43,219 nucleotides of DNA, taken from NCBI GenBank assembly GCA_964343805.1, contig CAYFLR010000049.1, positions 1-43,219 on the forward strand. Direction: 5' to 3'. Of this stretch, positions 25,663-35,253 are shown in pieces. This DNA comes from CAYFLR01 sp964343805. Its GTDB lineage: Bacteria; Bdellovibrionota_B; Oligoflexia; CAYFLR01. The notes below the pieces were generated by a model, which searched no databases, was not told the origin of the DNA, and saw only the letters and a list, made by a program, of their open reading frames with translations. Every line of letters begins with the position of its first letter. The first letter of the stretch is position 1. Made by a program: the position numbers and the translations under genes.

Positions 25663-25984
25663 TTTAATATCTTTTCTCACTTTACTCTTAGGGTTCGTCT
25701 TCTTTTCGTCTCTTACTGCCCAAAATTTCAATAGTAACAATTTTGTGGATAGGGATATTGTAGAGGCAGAAACCTCCGAGCATTCTTCCGGAATGAATTA
25801 TCTATTTTATAATCGCCAAGACTACGGAAGTGAATCCCAGTTTGGCTTTTATAATGTCTTTTTCAATGTGGGTGGCGTTTTAATGGGCCGTTTTAACTAT
25901 CCAGCCAGTGTTTTTGATGTGGATTATGCCAAGCAGGGTAAAGCCAGTTTCCCTGAGGCAGCTGGCTTTTTTAGTGTCACCTAG
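25616..25984 (+). pseudogene. truncated duplicate of the gene at 28982 fused to a terminator
   Basis: The frame overlaps the flagellar-like gene by 47 bases. From about residue 35 it is nearly identical to the N-terminal 95 residues of the protein at 28982 (DYGSESQFGFYNVFFNVGG, FNYPASVFDVDYAKQGKA). The match ends abruptly at 25936-25947, where the sequence becomes the terminator and 3' end of the second DUF123 gene and the frame closes 14 residues later. About three quarters of the parent protein is missing. The copy still has a hydrophobic N-terminus, so a short exported peptide could be made, but loss of function is more likely. Confidence 0.8.
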
Positions 25985-26335
25985 GTACTTTAAATGACTA
26001 CCGCAGCTTTTTGTACAATCTGAAGATCCAAATCCTTTCACCAAAACCTTTCCTTTAATAGATTGGTTCAGTATACACTCATCTGCCCTAGACCGTTTTA
26101 CCTTCTCGATCTGGACATCAAGATGGATCAATAAATAATCTATATGCCATCTTAGTTTCTTTTCCTTGGAGCAATGTCTTTGAATTCGTGCTTCCATATT
26201 CTTTTTGGCTGAACCAGTATAGATGTAAAATCCTTTTGGAAAGGTGAAGGATCCTAGGGCTCTTACTTGGATGGTGGTTGATTTTTTAACAAGTATGAGG
26301 TGTTGATAGGTTGTAAGTAGTTTCGATGATGTCAT
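25880..26335 (-). CDS. DUF123 GIY-YIG nuclease-like protein, copy 2 with aberrant C-terminal extension
   Basis: Residues 1-118 match copy 1 at 24420 throughout: LILVKKSTTIQVRALGSF, GFYIYTGSAKKNMEARIQRH, LRWHIDYLLIH, KGFGSSDCTKSCGSHLKY. After the shared Lys-Lys near the hairpin the frame differs by one base from copy 1, so the original stop is missed and about 30 extra residues are read from the antisense strand of the truncated duplicate. The start ATG overlaps the stop of the 815-residue lipoprotein gene (TAATG), so it is coupled to it. The domain itself seems intact. Function as for copy 1: probable nuclease fold, substrate unknown. Confidence 0.8.
   Translation of the reverse strand: MTSSKLLTTYQHLILVKKSTTIQVRALGSFTFPKGFYIYTGSAKKNMEARIQRHCSKEKKLRWHIDYLLIHLDVQIEKVKRSRADECILNQSIKGKVLVKGFGSSDCTKSCGSHLKYLGDTKKASCLRETGFTLLGIIHIKNTGWIVKTAH
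25940..25972 (+). terminator. rho-independent terminator, second copy
   Basis: AAAGCCAG and CTGGCTTT form an 8-bp stem with a 14-base loop followed by a T-run. It is a diverged copy of the hairpin at 24407-24440 and, like it, lies in the 3' end of a minus-strand DUF123 gene. It would end the transcript of the truncated duplicate. Confidence 0.75.
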
Positions 26336-28782
26336 TAGTCACTATCACTATCGGAATCATCGTCGGAACTGTCGTCGGAATCATCGTCAGAGTCATCGTC
26401 AGAATCATCATCACCATTTCCTACTTCATAATCCGCTTTCTCGGAATTATACCAGTCGGCTACAGCTGAAGCACAGGTGGAATTAGCATAGATAAAAGGT
26501 TTTTCAATTTGGCCTTTGAAATAGAAATTATCTTTCACTTTGCTTTTATCAAATCGCGCCCCAATATAATAATCGCCAACACTATTTCTTACTGCACCAA
26601 TAGTGTTAAGACTACTGCCAACTAAAGTTCCATTTATGAAAAGGCTTACATTGTCTACGGACCAACTGGCTACCACGTGAGCCCATTTATTATTGGGTAA
26701 ACGGGTATCTGACTCTATGGTGAGTTCATCTCCATTTTGATTAAAAATTGTAAAAGAGATTTTTTTAGAAGTACCCACTTCTTTAATACTGTAGGAAAGT
26801 CCTTCAACACCTTCTTCCCCTTTTTGAAAGAGCCCTGCATTTTTCGCTGCTCCTTTTAATTTGACCCAACCTCCCAGGCTCCCTTCAAAACTTAAATCCA
26901 AATCATTGAAGTGTTGAATCCGAGTTGGCTTCTTACTTGTTTGGCTGTCATATTTAAGATCGTTATTGATGACATTGGTGGCAGCAAATTCACTGTTATC
27001 AAAAAAGCTAGCTAATGCAGTATCAAATGCAGGTGCTGTTAAGGTATGACCGTTTATGATTCCCCATGCTGTCTTTTCATTATCAACGGGAAGAGCGATA
27101 ATTCCTTGAGAAAATAGTTTTAAAAGAGCATAGGCTTGTAAACCGGTTAACTTATCCCAATCTGTGACACCGCTTAGAATTAAAAAAATCCGAGACATTA
27201 TTTCTGGATTGGGCATCAAATAGGCATTTTCTTTCAAGGTATGGTTGGGACACAATTCAATGAAACTTCTAGTGGCATAAGAGTAATAGGTTCCATCTTC
27301 ACAGAGCATGGGGTCGAGTGCACTATCATATTTCTTATTAAATATATTACCGCCGGTGTAACTATCTGAAGTAATAGGAAACTTTAGAATCTGATAAAGA
27401 CTATCCCTAGCAAAGTAGTGATTGTCTACTCTGGTGAGTAAGGCTGTTTCTGAGTAGCCCCCGTCTCTCCACTCTAACTGTAGGAAATAAGTTCCATTAT
27501 CGTCTGCTTCAATTTCCTTATTCGCATTGAGATTATACCTTTGTAGTATAAGAGGACATGATTCTAAAGCTGCTTCTCCTCCGGTATCCGGATAGCAATT
27601 TGAGGTATCTTCTTCCGAAACTTTATAAGCCGCATCAAAAAATTGACCTCCAGCAGGATTATAAAGTACGTGAAAACGGTAAGAGGTGAGAATATCGTTT
27701 AGACCCTCTCCTGCTAGATTTTTCGTTTTAACCTCTTCAATGAGACCTATTATAAAGGTTTTAATAATATCTGCGGAAATGGAGACCTCTGAAATGATAC
27801 CGTCAATATCCTCCTGGGTATACTTGATCTTTAAGTCATCCTTTAAAAAGCTATAGACTTGATCATATGAATATCGGTTAGAGCATTCGGTAGCGTTTGT
27901 AAACTTCAGTATACTTCCCTTTTCATCTAGAGTAAGCCGAAAGGCGGTAGGATCAATAGCTGGGGTAAAATTGGGGTCATTTAAATCATTGAGTACCAGA
28001 GATTGATGAAAAATAGCATAACTGCTATTGAATCCAATGGAGGAGGCCTCAATACATTTAGCTCCTGGATCATTTGGGTCCGAATTGGGATAATAAGAAG
28101 AGATTGTGCTCTCTGAGCAAGTTCGACCATCACTGTCCAGCAGGGCTAAGTCTCCCCATGATAGTATAAGACCCGCTTTATTAACGGTGACTTCATCCAC
28201 CTGATCTAAACTTTTTAACAAACTCGCTTTTTGGGAATGTTTAGGAAAAAGAAAGTGAAGCCAGTTTAGATAAGACTGTTTGATGGCTGCTTTTGTTTCT
28301 GCTGATACTTTATTTTCATCAATAGATTCTAAGTCTTGAACTGCCTTGATGATGAATTCTATACCTGGTGTATACTGCTGATCAGAAACTAAGCTAAAAG
28401 TTTGGCTAACTTGTTCATTAATTTTAACTTTGGTGGTCCCAGCAATAAATGAAGTGGTATGTTCTCCACAGGTTATGGTCAATTGCTTTTCTGATGTGAT
28501 CGAATATTCAATATTAGGTGGACTCCCCTCTCCAAGAACTTTGCCTGATCGACCTTTAATTTGACATTGAGCGCTCTCATTTCCTTCTACTTCTAAGCTA
28601 TAGCTCTCTACTTTGACCTCTTGGGCAATATGACGATTTTCCACTTCTTTATCTGCGGTTTGACTTTGATTTGAATTGGTATTGTCTTCACTTAATTCTG
28701 GCTGCTCTTCTTCAGCTTTTTCACAGGAAAAACAAATACTAATAGATAAAATAAGCAATATAATATGTAAAATATTAGACAT
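26335..28782 (-). CDS. lipoprotein with LamG-like domain and Asp/Ser-rich C-terminal tail
   Basis: The 815-residue lipoprotein has a signal ending ICFSC (Cys20) and an acidic Asn/Gln-rich linker. Residues about 60-590 are unassigned and helical in part. Residues about 640-770 match a laminin-G/concanavalin-like fold: GGWVKLKG, GLFQKGEEG, KWAHVVASWSVDNVSLFING, DYYIGARF and a KGQIEKPFIY strand. The last 28 residues are a run of DDDSDD units with no other composition, possibly a calcium-binding or highly hydrated tail. A surface adhesin or carbohydrate-binding role is inferred. It is coupled to the DUF123 gene downstream through TAATG and divergent from the gene at 28982. Confidence 0.75.
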   Translation of the reverse strand: MSNILHIILLILSISICFSCEKAEEEQPELSEDNTNSNQSQTADKEVENRHIAQEVKVESYSLEVEGNESAQCQIKGRSGKVLGEGSPPNIEYSITSEKQLTITCGEHTTSFIAGTTKVKINEQVSQTFSLVSDQQYTPGIEFIIKAVQDLESIDENKVSAETKAAIKQSYLNWLHFLFPKHSQKASLLKSLDQVDEVTVNKAGLILSWGDLALLDSDGRTCSESTISSYYPNSDPNDPGAKCIEASSIGFNSSYAIFHQSLVLNDLNDPNFTPAIDPTAFRLTLDEKGSILKFTNATECSNRYSYDQVYSFLKDDLKIKYTQEDIDGIISEVSISADIIKTFIIGLIEEVKTKNLAGEGLNDILTSYRFHVLYNPAGGQFFDAAYKVSEEDTSNCYPDTGGEAALESCPLILQRYNLNANKEIEADDNGTYFLQLEWRDGGYSETALLTRVDNHYFARDSLYQILKFPITSDSYTGGNIFNKKYDSALDPMLCEDGTYYSYATRSFIELCPNHTLKENAYLMPNPEIMSRIFLILSGVTDWDKLTGLQAYALLKLFSQGIIALPVDNEKTAWGIINGHTLTAPAFDTALASFFDNSEFAATNVINNDLKYDSQTSKKPTRIQHFNDLDLSFEGSLGGWVKLKGAAKNAGLFQKGEEGVEGLSYSIKEVGTSKKISFTIFNQNGDELTIESDTRLPNNKWAHVVASWSVDNVSLFINGTLVGSSLNTIGAVRNSVGDYYIGARFDKSKVKDNFYFKGQIEKPFIYANSTCASAVADWYNSEKADYEVGNGDDDSDDDSDDDSDDSSDDDSDSDSD

Positions 28783-28981
28783 ACTAACCTCCCTAGATTA
28801 ACTCTTCCTATCTTATTCGATAGTTATGGTGGAAAACCTTAGTAATGATCAGAAAAAAATAAAATTATTTGTAATAACGGAGTAATACAGGTGCTTAGTT
28901 CCTGCCATTATTCAATAAAATTTATAAGATACCGATACAAAAAATAGAATTTATAAATCCGGAACAACTCATGAGTGACTG

Positions 28982-30302
28982 ATGCAAATATCATTATTAT
29001 TCCTAATTTCTTTTATGTTCGTAATGACCATCTCCCCAACTCTTATTGCCCTAAATTCCAATAATAACAATTTTGTAGAAAAAGATATTCCAGAGATCAA
29101 AACCTCCGAGCAATCTGCTACCATGAACTATTTTTTCTATTATGAACAAGACTACGGAAGTGAATCTCAGTTTGGCTTTTATAATGTCTTTTTTAATGTT
29201 GGTGGCGTTTTGATGGGCCGTTTTAACTATCCTGCCAGTGTTTTTGATGTGGATTATGCCAAGCAGGGTAAGGCCATTTGGAAGAGTCTCGCGAATCAGC
29301 CAGAACTCATTAGAGAATACGGCACATGGAACTTCTTTTCTCGCGAATTTATCCCCTTTGCCAATGGAAGTATTTTGGCTGGGGCTTGGGCTCCTAATTT
29401 AGGACTCCACTTTGCGGGAGAGGGCATGGTATCACGTAAACTGAGTGAATATTTCCATGCTCATGACTATCCCTATCCTAAGTTATTGGGAGCCTTATCA
29501 ATGGCTGCTGCCCAGACCATGAATGAACTGGTGGAGGCGGGTACTAATCACCATGGAAACATCGACCCTATTGCCGATTTTTATTTTAATTTGGCAGGTA
29601 TTGTGGCTTTTTCCTATGATGGTTTTGCTAGCTTTTTTAACAGTAAGTATCTGAAGATGAATTATTGGCCGGGTCAGCCTGTGATAGATGTTACTGATGG
29701 GTCTATCTATAACCATGGAGAGGCCTATGCCTGGAAATTCTCAATGGGATCTTGGACCGATTGGAAGCTCTTTTGGCAGCAAGGATTGCCCACCGGTTGG
29801 GGGGTGAGTGTACCTTATCAAAATGGGAATAACATCTCCTATTCCATTGGAGTGGATGCCGGACTGCCTCAATATAGGGATTCTAAGGACAAGAAAGGGA
29901 AAGATAGTGCCGAATCGGACAAATGCCTGGATCGGAATGGCGATGGTAAGGTGAGTGAAGAAGAAATAACCTATGCTAAAACCAAAGAGGGGACGGAAAA
30001 ATATTATGAATGTATGGGGTGGGAAGGGAAGAATTCAAAACTAATATCTTCCGAAGAAAGTAAAAAAGAAGAAAAGGACACTCGGCTCACTGAATTANNN
30101 NNNNNNNNNNNNNNNNNNNNNNNNNNNNNNNNNNNNNNNNNNNNNNNNNNNNNNNNNNNNNNNNNNNNNNNNNNNNNNNNNNNNNNNNNNNNNNNNNNNN
30201 NNNNNNNGATATCTAATTGCTTCACTTCATGGGGCTAAAACCCTCGGAGTGACCTTTCAATACATGCCAGTTATGCCAGGTTATATTGTTAACGCTAAAT
30301 AA
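28982..30302 (+). CDS. exported protein of unknown function, parent of the truncated duplicate, with EF-hand-like loop
   Basis: A signal segment (MQISLLFLISFMFVMTISPTLIA) precedes a long domain with FGFYNVFFNVGGVLMGRFNYP, NFFSREFIPFANGSILAGAWAPNLGLHFAGEG and ETFHAHDYPYP-like His-rich turns; MNELVEAGTNHHGNIDPIADFYFNLAG recalls outer-membrane proteins of uncertain families. Residues about 320-340 include DRNGDGKVSEEE, a canonical EF-hand-type calcium loop. A 110-N gap at 30098-30207 follows an acidic Lys/Glu stretch. Beyond it the open frame reads LIASLHGAKTLGVTFQYMPV and ends at TAA 30302, in a different frame from the left side, so I extend the gene across the gap. No clear SD precedes ATG 28982. 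Confidence 0.65.
30098..30207. other. assembly gap of 110 N
   Basis: This is the only gap whose length may be an estimate rather than a fixed 10-N placeholder. It interrupts the gene at 28982-30302 after a Lys/Glu-rich segment. The other gaps, all 10 N, lie at 494, 22922, 23435, 33967, 34805 and 41748, and each is inside a coding region. Confidence 0.99.
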
Positions 30303-30313
30303 TCGGTTTTATC

Positions 30314-31075
30314 TTATTGATGGAATCTAAAACCATATTTCATAGACTGAACCATTTCTCTTTTGAGGAATTTAACCATTCCCCAACGCTCTACAAAATT
30401 GAGGTCATTTCTGATGGATGCTTCATTGAACTGAAGTAGGCTGGTACTCACCACAAACATATTATCATTTTCATCAAGATAATAAACGTTCCAAGCTGTG
30501 CCTTCTAAAAAAACTTTATCGTAATTGGTTATAGTTTGCTCGGTGATCAAAACGGGAGTGGCTGCAAAAGTAAGGTTATTTACCTGCGCCAGTTCAGCTG
30601 CCATGTTTCTGACGGCATTTTCATCATTCGAAATATGGTGAATGATGACTCTTGCTTGAAAGTTGACAGTTTTCAAACCAGCTTCTTTGACGAGATCAAA
30701 ACAATTTTGTTCTTCTGGGCAAGGGGTAATTTGGCTCACGGCCATCACCTTTTTAATAATATCTTGATCTAAGAAAAATTCCTCTGTCAATTGATCTAAG
30801 GTTTTGTTTACGGGAAAGGCTGCCTTAGTAAAGAGAACACGGTGGCTATCCTTACCTTCAAAATCTGCCATTGGACCAAAGAGGGAGGTCCGCTTGATAT
30901 CTCGGACACGGTATATCTTTAAAAAATAATCTAAGTCTTTTAGGTTTTTATTAACTTCAAAATCAGCCTGGATCTTCCGTTTCATTAAAAAAGATGAAGC
31001 TGAAAGAGGTTGGGTGTGAATTAAACTCATCAACAAACAGATCAAACCCACTAAAAATATTGGCACTAACCTCAT
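30314..31075 (-). CDS. secreted protein of unknown function
   Basis: ATG 31075 is chosen over 31102 because AGGGGA lies six bases upstream and the signal peptide then starts cleanly (MRLVPIFLVGLICLLMSLIH). The 253-residue product has a mature part with mixed alpha/beta pattern (DLDYFLKIYRVRDIKRTS, ARVIIHHISNDENAVRNMAAEL, FLEGTAWNVYYLDENDNMFVVSTSLLQF). Two Cys lie close together in TPCPEEQNCFD and could form a disulfide. I do not recognise the family. It lies 31 bases downstream of the terpenoid-cyclase-like gene on the same strand, so the two are probably an operon and may act together. Confidence 0.7.
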   Translation of the reverse strand: MRLVPIFLVGLICLLMSLIHTQPLSASSFLMKRKIQADFEVNKNLKDLDYFLKIYRVRDIKRTSLFGPMADFEGKDSHRVLFTKAAFPVNKTLDQLTEEFFLDQDIIKKVMAVSQITPCPEEQNCFDLVKEAGLKTVNFQARVIIHHISNDENAVRNMAAELAQVNNLTFAATPVLITEQTITNYDKVFLEGTAWNVYYLDENDNMFVVSTSLLQFNEASIRNDLNFVERWGMVKFLKREMVQSMKYGFRFHQ

Positions 31076-31106
31076 ACTGATTCCCCTATTTATTTTAAGC
31101 ATTGCT

Positions 31107-32945
31107 TTAGTTGTTACCTAGTAATATTGATTTGGAGCGTTGAAATAGATCCAGGATGACTGCATTGGTATAGCCTGTCGATTTCCAAATCAGTCGATGT
31201 CTAAGGCCTTGAGAACCTCTAACCATTTTATATCTTAGATCTGTTGGATCGGTTGGGCTCACAGGTCCCCCCGCGAAATGATGTCCAGCAGGCCAAAAGA
31301 TCGTTCTTTCATCTAATTCAATTCTATAATTCCATAAAAAGCGAAGACCTAAGGATAGAACTTCTTTTTGTTTTAAAGTGGGAGGGGTTGTGTCTAAGTT
31401 AAGAAGCCTTATATAGGCAGATAGTGCATTGGCGGTTGTTTGGATAACATCGTCTTTATAAATCCTATATGTCTCCCAAGAACCGTCAGTTAATTGACTT
31501 TTTTCAATATCATTAATGAGTGTTTTTAATGATTCTTCATGCAAGCAGGAAGTTCTGACTCTTTCATCCATAAGACCGATCATATGGTGTAAAGAGTATT
31601 TATTAGGGTAGTAGGCTCCGCATCTGCTTTGTGCTCTCTCTCTTACTTGTCTATTCAGATAATCACATGCCTCTTGAACCCCTTCGGTTCCTTCGTATTG
31701 ACCCAGTTTATCAAGATTACCTAATATTCTTGCATTGACAACGCAGTCTACAACTTGATTATTTAGAGGAATCACTCTATTAACATCACCCAGTGCCCAA
31801 AAAGTGGAACTACTTTTTCCAAACCAAGTACCAAAAGCACCTTGAAAATAAGACCCATCTACACGGTGTTCAGAAACCACATCACCTAACCCGGGCAGAT
31901 CATCTAAATGGTTTTTATAGGGATTGTCTTGATTAGTAGCTAAACGAACTTTATCATATAAATCATAGGCTAAATGGGCCAAAGCAGTATCATCTGAATC
32001 ATCTGTCACATTGGCTTGTAAGCGAGCCCACTTTTTTAAATATTTAAATAAGATGGGACCTCTCATTCTTGAGGGTGTTCTTTCATCTTGCCATTTTTCA
32101 TCCACTGTGGTTTCTGGCCAAAATCCAAATCCATATTCCCCTTTACACCTTGATATTTTTTCAATGGATCGGTCTAAAAGAGCCGGAATTTTGTTAAAAG
32201 AGGGATTCTCTTTCCCATATTCTAAGTAGAGTTGAGCCAAAATATTGTGGGTTTCCAAAGTTTCAAAGCAGTTGGAATCGTAAGCCCATTTGCCTTGGGG
32301 TCCAAGGGTCAAAGAAATGGTGAAAAAACGAGATCGGATGTACATGGAGCTGCCCCATTCACCTGCAAAACATTTTTCTCCCCGGGTCTCTTTTATTTGG
32401 GCATCATCTAGAAACTTCATTAGAGAATCGGTAATGGCAGTAAATTCTTTTTCACTAAATGGGAGGGCTTTTGGTGCCTTTCCAGGTCGGATATATTCGC
32501 ATGTAAGAGTCGGTTTTAAAGATAGTTTGGGTCTAAATGACCAGCGTATATCGGAAAAAAAGTCTCTGAGTTCTTTTGCATAGATAAAAGACAATTGATG
32601 ATCAAAAGAAAAATCTTCTTTACACACCTCATTTGTTTCAAATACACCCTCATTGGTTGGACTAAAACAAATACGACATCGTTCATAGGAGTTTTTAGAT
32701 TTTGACTTTATTTTAAAATAATGCATTAAGTTGGGATCATTTTCATCATAATCATGAAATACTTCAATTTTATAGGAATTAGGAGAAATTTCATGTTTAT
32801 CGAAACCGGTTAATTCTGGATGATAGATTTCGCTTCGATAGTTGGTTTCACAAGAAAAAGCCTTATGAATCGGATAGGTGAATAATATTAAAGCAAAAGT
32901 GGATAAGAAAAGTACTTTAGATGTGTAACTTTGGTAGTTTTTCAT
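31107..32945 (-). CDS. exported terpenoid cyclase/prenyltransferase-fold protein with a DxDD motif
   Basis: ATG 32945 is chosen (AGGG seven bases upstream) because it opens a signal peptide ending HKAFSC; the longer frame to 33029 adds no feature. Of 612 residues, the last 330 have repeated helical hairpins with QW-like motifs: GFGFWPETT, QLTDGSWETY (484-493) and later DDVIQTTANALSAYIRLL. Residues 316-321 read DSDDTA, identical in form to the DxDDTA proton-donor motif of class II terpene cyclases such as squalene-hopene cyclase. The N-terminal 170 residues are a separate Cys-rich domain (CRICFSPT). Export is unusual for a cyclase. No prenyl-synthase gene lies nearby, so the substrate is unknown and the toroid may serve another purpose. 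Confidence 0.7.
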   Translation of the reverse strand: MKNYQSYTSKVLFLSTFALILFTYPIHKAFSCETNYRSEIYHPELTGFDKHEISPNSYKIEVFHDYDENDPNLMHYFKIKSKSKNSYERCRICFSPTNEGVFETNEVCKEDFSFDHQLSFIYAKELRDFFSDIRWSFRPKLSLKPTLTCEYIRPGKAPKALPFSEKEFTAITDSLMKFLDDAQIKETRGEKCFAGEWGSSMYIRSRFFTISLTLGPQGKWAYDSNCFETLETHNILAQLYLEYGKENPSFNKIPALLDRSIEKISRCKGEYGFGFWPETTVDEKWQDERTPSRMRGPILFKYLKKWARLQANVTDDSDDTALAHLAYDLYDKVRLATNQDNPYKNHLDDLPGLGDVVSEHRVDGSYFQGAFGTWFGKSSSTFWALGDVNRVIPLNNQVVDCVVNARILGNLDKLGQYEGTEGVQEACDYLNRQVRERAQSRCGAYYPNKYSLHHMIGLMDERVRTSCLHEESLKTLINDIEKSQLTDGSWETYRIYKDDVIQTTANALSAYIRLLNLDTTPPTLKQKEVLSLGLRFLWNYRIELDERTIFWPAGHHFAGGPVSPTDPTDLRYKMVRGSQGLRHRLIWKSTGYTNAVILDLFQRSKSILLGNN

Positions 32946-33129
32946 AATAAACCCTATAAATAAGCTACATTTTAGAACTTCAAACCAACCCAAAAGAACA
33001 TAGCTATACCAAATGCAGTTTATGCTCACAGCGTGAAGAATGAGTTCTTAGTGCATCTTTCAAATATCAATTAAGTTTTGTCTACAAATTACAGCCCCAT
33101 GGCAAGGCAATAGATTGGATATTACTACA

Positions 33130-33235
33130 AAATATTTTGGAATTTGTCAATAATTATTATTAAAATATGAAAAATATATATTGAAAATATAGAAAATATA
33201 AAAAAAATATAAATATTGTGAATAATCAATGAGAT
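33130..33235. other. very AT-rich tract with AAAATATA repeats
   Basis: Within the 299-base intergenic space upstream of the terpenoid-cyclase-like gene, this stretch is almost pure A/T and repeats variants of GAAAATATA at short intervals. It could be a curved promoter-upstream element for the minus-strand gene at 32945. No open frame or hairpin is seen. Confidence 0.4.
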
Positions 33236-33244
33236 GAGTGTTGA

Positions 33245-34902
33245 TTACCAGGAAAAACCCCAGTTCTGACCGGGGTTAGCCCAATCTTCATTTTTAGCCG
33301 ATTCGAGTTCCCATTTTTCAGCGGTCCAGTAGGTTAAGTGATGTTCATCAAACATATCTTTTGGGGAAGGATCTGAATGGGTATAGGTATTGCCTACGGT
33401 ATAACCGAGACCTTGATTCCACTCATGATCATCTGGAATTCGATCGAGGTCTCCATCAACAACCTCTTCTCCAAGAATATCATGAGGAACTTTGCCATCG
33501 GTTGGCCAGCCACCATAATCATTCCACCAATTGACCCAATGATCACGGTGAAGAAGTTCATGCTTTAAAACGTTGGCAAAAGTGTCAATTCCTTTAAAAA
33601 TTTTTGATTTGTTTACTCTGCCACCAAGAGTGAATTCCAGATCATCTTTGTTAAAATCACATATATATACGAAGCTTCCACCTTTGATGTATTTTCCATT
33701 TTGCTCTAATGGATAATAGCCTAACCAATTATCACCTTTATTTTTACAGAGTCCGTCTAGCCCCATATATCTTACATCTTTACCCATTTTGGCGCCATAT
33801 CCAGCTTTGGTTTGTAACCAGTAGTAAAACCAGTTGGGAACATTGCCAAGAGGATTATTTTTTTCATCTCTTGGGAAAAACAGATTCGGTTTAACGGTAT
33901 CTTTTAAAGTTCCACATTTGCTATTGGTATAGGCAGATACTTTAATAGGGGTTGGGCCAAAAGAACNNNNNNNNNNGTCTAGGCAGTTTTTTGTAAGTTA
34001 TGTGAATGCTTCTTCCTGCTTCCATTTGTCTTACAGTGAGCTCTGATCCCTCTTTTTCTTGAACATCCCAGACTAAATTTTCCACATATTCATTTGGAAA
34101 GCTATCGTTTATCTTTGCGATGATTTCTAGTTTTCCTATTTTATCTTTGGAAAACTCATGTTTACTCTTAGTTTTTGGAGAAGTAATTTTCAGTTTTGGA
34201 CAAGATGGGAAGGGATCAATCTTAACTCTGACATTCCCACTCACATAAGTGGTGTCATTCATCAGATTATTGTGATTAAAAACAATACTTCCTTCATAGG
34301 AGATTCGTCTTTTAACTGCTGTAAGTATGTCGTCATAATTGAAGGGAGAGAGGAGGGGATTGTTAATCTCTGTCACATCGGGATCCCAGCCCTTGGTGTT
34401 GTCAGTGTCATAGAAAGCAAAATCAGCTGCTTCTATATAAAGAATAGAATCCTCATCACCATCTGGAACTTGTGGGTAATGCCATTGTACACTGCCACCA
34501 TAACTTCCCATATTATTTTTAAGCTTGGCAGAGTTTGGTGGGTAGGGTGTCCATTTATGACATTCATCATTATAACTGCTATTGCATGCCTCTCCGTACG
34601 CAGTGTGAAAATACAACATCTCTTCTCCCGCATAACCCATGGGGTTTGCGGCAAAAGCCATTACTTTCTCATCTGTTTTATACCAAAGTTCTCCTGCAAA
34701 TCGGTGAGAGTAGGTTCTCGTGTAGTGATCATGCTCCATAAGGTAGTAATTTTCTTCCCATGTGACAGTGACATCGATAGGAACGCACTGGTCTTTCATT
34801 CTAANNNNNNNNNNCCATTACGGTTTTGCTGTAACATGGTGGCATCATTGCAAATATTTGTTTCGACATCAAAAGCATGGTTATGAATAGAATATAGCGC
34901 AT
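33245..34902 (-). CDS. secreted HELLH zinc metallopeptidase, split by two assembly gaps
   Basis: I join three open segments into one gene. The first starts at ATG 34902 (GAGGAG six bases upstream) with a signal peptide MRYILFITMLLMSKQIFA. After gap 34805-34814 a beta-rich part continues (DQCVPIDVTVTWEENYYLMEHDHYTRTYSHRF). After gap 33967-33976 the frame changes and reads SFGPTPIKVSAYTNSKCG to the stop at 33245. The C-terminal part contains FANVLKHELLHRDHW, a consensus HExxH zinc site with a third His nearby, and DGDLDRIPDDHEW, a calcium-loop-like motif. About 550 residues. A secreted protease is the likely function; its family is not clear. The frame change is blamed on gap size. Confidence 0.7.
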
Positions 34903-35072
34903 ATTTTTCTCCTCTGTTTTGCACTGAAGTCTGTATAGCATAAATGTCTAAAATTATCTATTTTTTGGTTAAAAGTTGTAATATTATTAATAATATTTTT
35001 GGGTGAATTAGATTTTTGAGGAGGTTTTAGTTTTTTTAAGAGAGTGAGTGTGAACAGGCGATTTGCGCAATA

Positions 35073-35165
35073 TCCGCCGTTCAGGGTGGAGTTAGCAAAT
35101 CTTTCAAAATTAATACTTCCTTACTGTAGAAGAATCCCACGCATTTATGGGGGGGAGTTCTTCAA
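35073..35165 (+). mobile_element. IS200/IS605-type right-end (omega-RNA-like) relic, copy 1
   Basis: Bases 35073-35142 are repeated at 43150-43219 with 69 of 70 identical. The left hairpin (CCGCC GTTCAG GGTGG, a G-U pair keeps it stable in RNA) and the right motif AATCCCACGC ... GGGAGTTCTTCAA resemble the ends of IS200/IS605 elements, where the 3' region also encodes the TnpB guide RNA. The second hairpin has decayed (GGGGGGG instead of GCGTGGG). No transposase gene is nearby, so this is a remnant or non-autonomous element. It occupies most of the 351-base space between the metallopeptidase and the CHAD-like gene. An inverted repeat AACCAGGT/ACCTGGTT (35171-35229) follows. Confidence 0.6.
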
Positions 35166-35253
35166 AAGAGAACCAGGTCTCCTCACAATCCCAAAACTTT
35201 ATGGTATTTAACCGCAAGAAAACCTGGTTTAAAGAGACTTAATTACTTTTTAA

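Noticed and set aside
35051..35210. Open frame from GTG 35051 across the repeat (VNRRFAQYPPFRV...)
   Set aside because: It reads straight through the IS-like hairpins, has no homologous look and no good SD spacing, so it is taken as chance.
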